Shown here piece after piece: positions 63,590 to 64,000 of a stretch of 64,000 bases of DNA. This DNA comes from Peptostreptococcus porci (GTDB taxonomy: Bacteria > Bacillota > Clostridia > Peptostreptococcales > Peptostreptococcaceae): positions 1-64,000 of the forward strand of contig NZ_VUNE01000004.1 of assembly GCF_009695815.1 (NCBI RefSeq). Direction: 5' to 3'. The notes beneath the pieces were generated by a model. It worked only from the letters and a program-made list of their open reading frames with translations, was not told the DNA's origin and did no database searches. Made by a program: the position numbers and the translations under genes. The first letter of the stretch is position 1; the number at the start of each line of letters is the position of its first letter.

Positions 63590-64000
63590 CTACCATTCCT
63601 CTCTTACAATATCCCAAGAGAAAAGAACTGCTATCAGACTCATAAATACATACACCAAAAATATTAATATTATTTGATTTAGTGGTATACCAACATCCAT
63701 AGTTTTCGTAAATCCAGATGCTATCAAATCCTTATTTATATTTATCACCTTATTTACATGATAGATAGAAGCTAATATCGAAGAAATCAATGCAGAGATT
63801 ATTCCATAATAAAGTGCTTCTATAAAATCAATTTTCTGTCTTACCTTCTTTGTCATTCCAATATATCTATAAATTTTAACTTCTTCACGTCTATTAATAA
63901 GATTGCTTCTCATAATAAATATGAAATTTACAGTTGCAAGAATCAAAATCAACACTTGATAGACAATGTTAAGCCTTGCTTCACTCTTTAGGTATGAACC
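63590..64000 (-). CDS. FtsX-like ABC permease, C-terminal part (cut by the window edge)
   Basis: The frame is open from base 64000 to the stop at 63590, so the N-terminal part lies outside. The visible 136 residues read GSYLKSEARLNIVYQVLILI and on through the coupling motif REEVKIYRYIGMTKKVRQK to three membrane helices, the last FtsX domain of a large permease. It is the gene upstream of the 846-residue permease, so this operon has at least two permeases and one ATPase. Confidence 0.8.
   Translation of the reverse strand, partial: GSYLKSEARLNIVYQVLILILATVNFIFIMRSNLINRREEVKIYRYIGMTKKVRQKIDFIEALYYGIISALISSILASIYHVNKVININKDLIASGFTKTMDVGIPLNQIILIFLVYVFMSLIAVLFSWDIVREEW

Overview
The window looks like chromosome of an AT-rich, low-GC Gram-positive anaerobe of the class Clostridia. 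The grounds are Shine-Dalgarno sites of the AGGAGG type before almost every gene, TTG starts, a Veg-type protein, DUF1934, YfhO, a YczE-like membrane protein and a PyrR-type pyr leader. A position near the oral Peptostreptococcaceae-like groups is possible but is only a guess. Most genes are on the minus strand.

Layout. 1-290 holds two tandem consensus promoters and a leader that fire leftwards out of the window, like an rRNA operon leader. 585-860 is a tandem repeat in front of an aminotransferase. 2.3-4.3 kb is a sigma factor with its membrane partner (DUF4179). 4.5-6.9 kb is an M20 amidohydrolase plus a transporter. 7.0-15.6 kb is an accessory stretch: an ABC transporter of the MacB/FtsX type, a second orphan FtsX permease, and decayed fragments of ISL3 and ISLre2 transposases, a subtilase, an AAA ATPase and an exported protein with an in-frame stop. 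15.8-21 kb is housekeeping (lysS, greA, dusB, coaX, birA). 21.1-23.1 kb is a compact operon of four little-known genes including a YopX-like protein.

23.3-36.3 kb is a molybdenum island. A three-subunit molybdenum hydroxylase (xanthine dehydrogenase family) has its own promoter. Upstream, one long operon runs mocA-ModE fusion, histidine phosphatase, xdhC, moeA-like, moaC, moaA, MOSC-MogA fusion, modA, modB, modC. Together these genes import molybdate, build and modify the cofactor, insert it, and make the enzyme that uses it.

36.4-46.9 kb is housekeeping again (ftsH, tilS, DUF1934, murI, ispE, veg, RNA modification enzymes, ferritin). 47-51 kb has a YfhO-like membrane protein and a lipoprotein. 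51.2-53.3 kb is cysE-cysK, preceded by a 26-codon reading frame that ends in six consecutive cysteine codons followed by Arg and stop. This looks like a cysteine-sensing attenuator leader peptide and is the most striking regulatory element here. 54.2-59.5 kb is carB-carA-pyrF under a PyrR-type attenuator. 59.8-64 kb is a small exported protein and a second MacB/FtsX transporter operon that runs off the right edge.

A promoter module of about 65 bp is shared between the ABC transporter operon (10242-10308) and the YfhO-like gene (49767-49833). It carries two 11-bp direct repeats spaced 21 bp apart, the layout of LytTR-type operators, and suggests a common regulator encoded outside the window.
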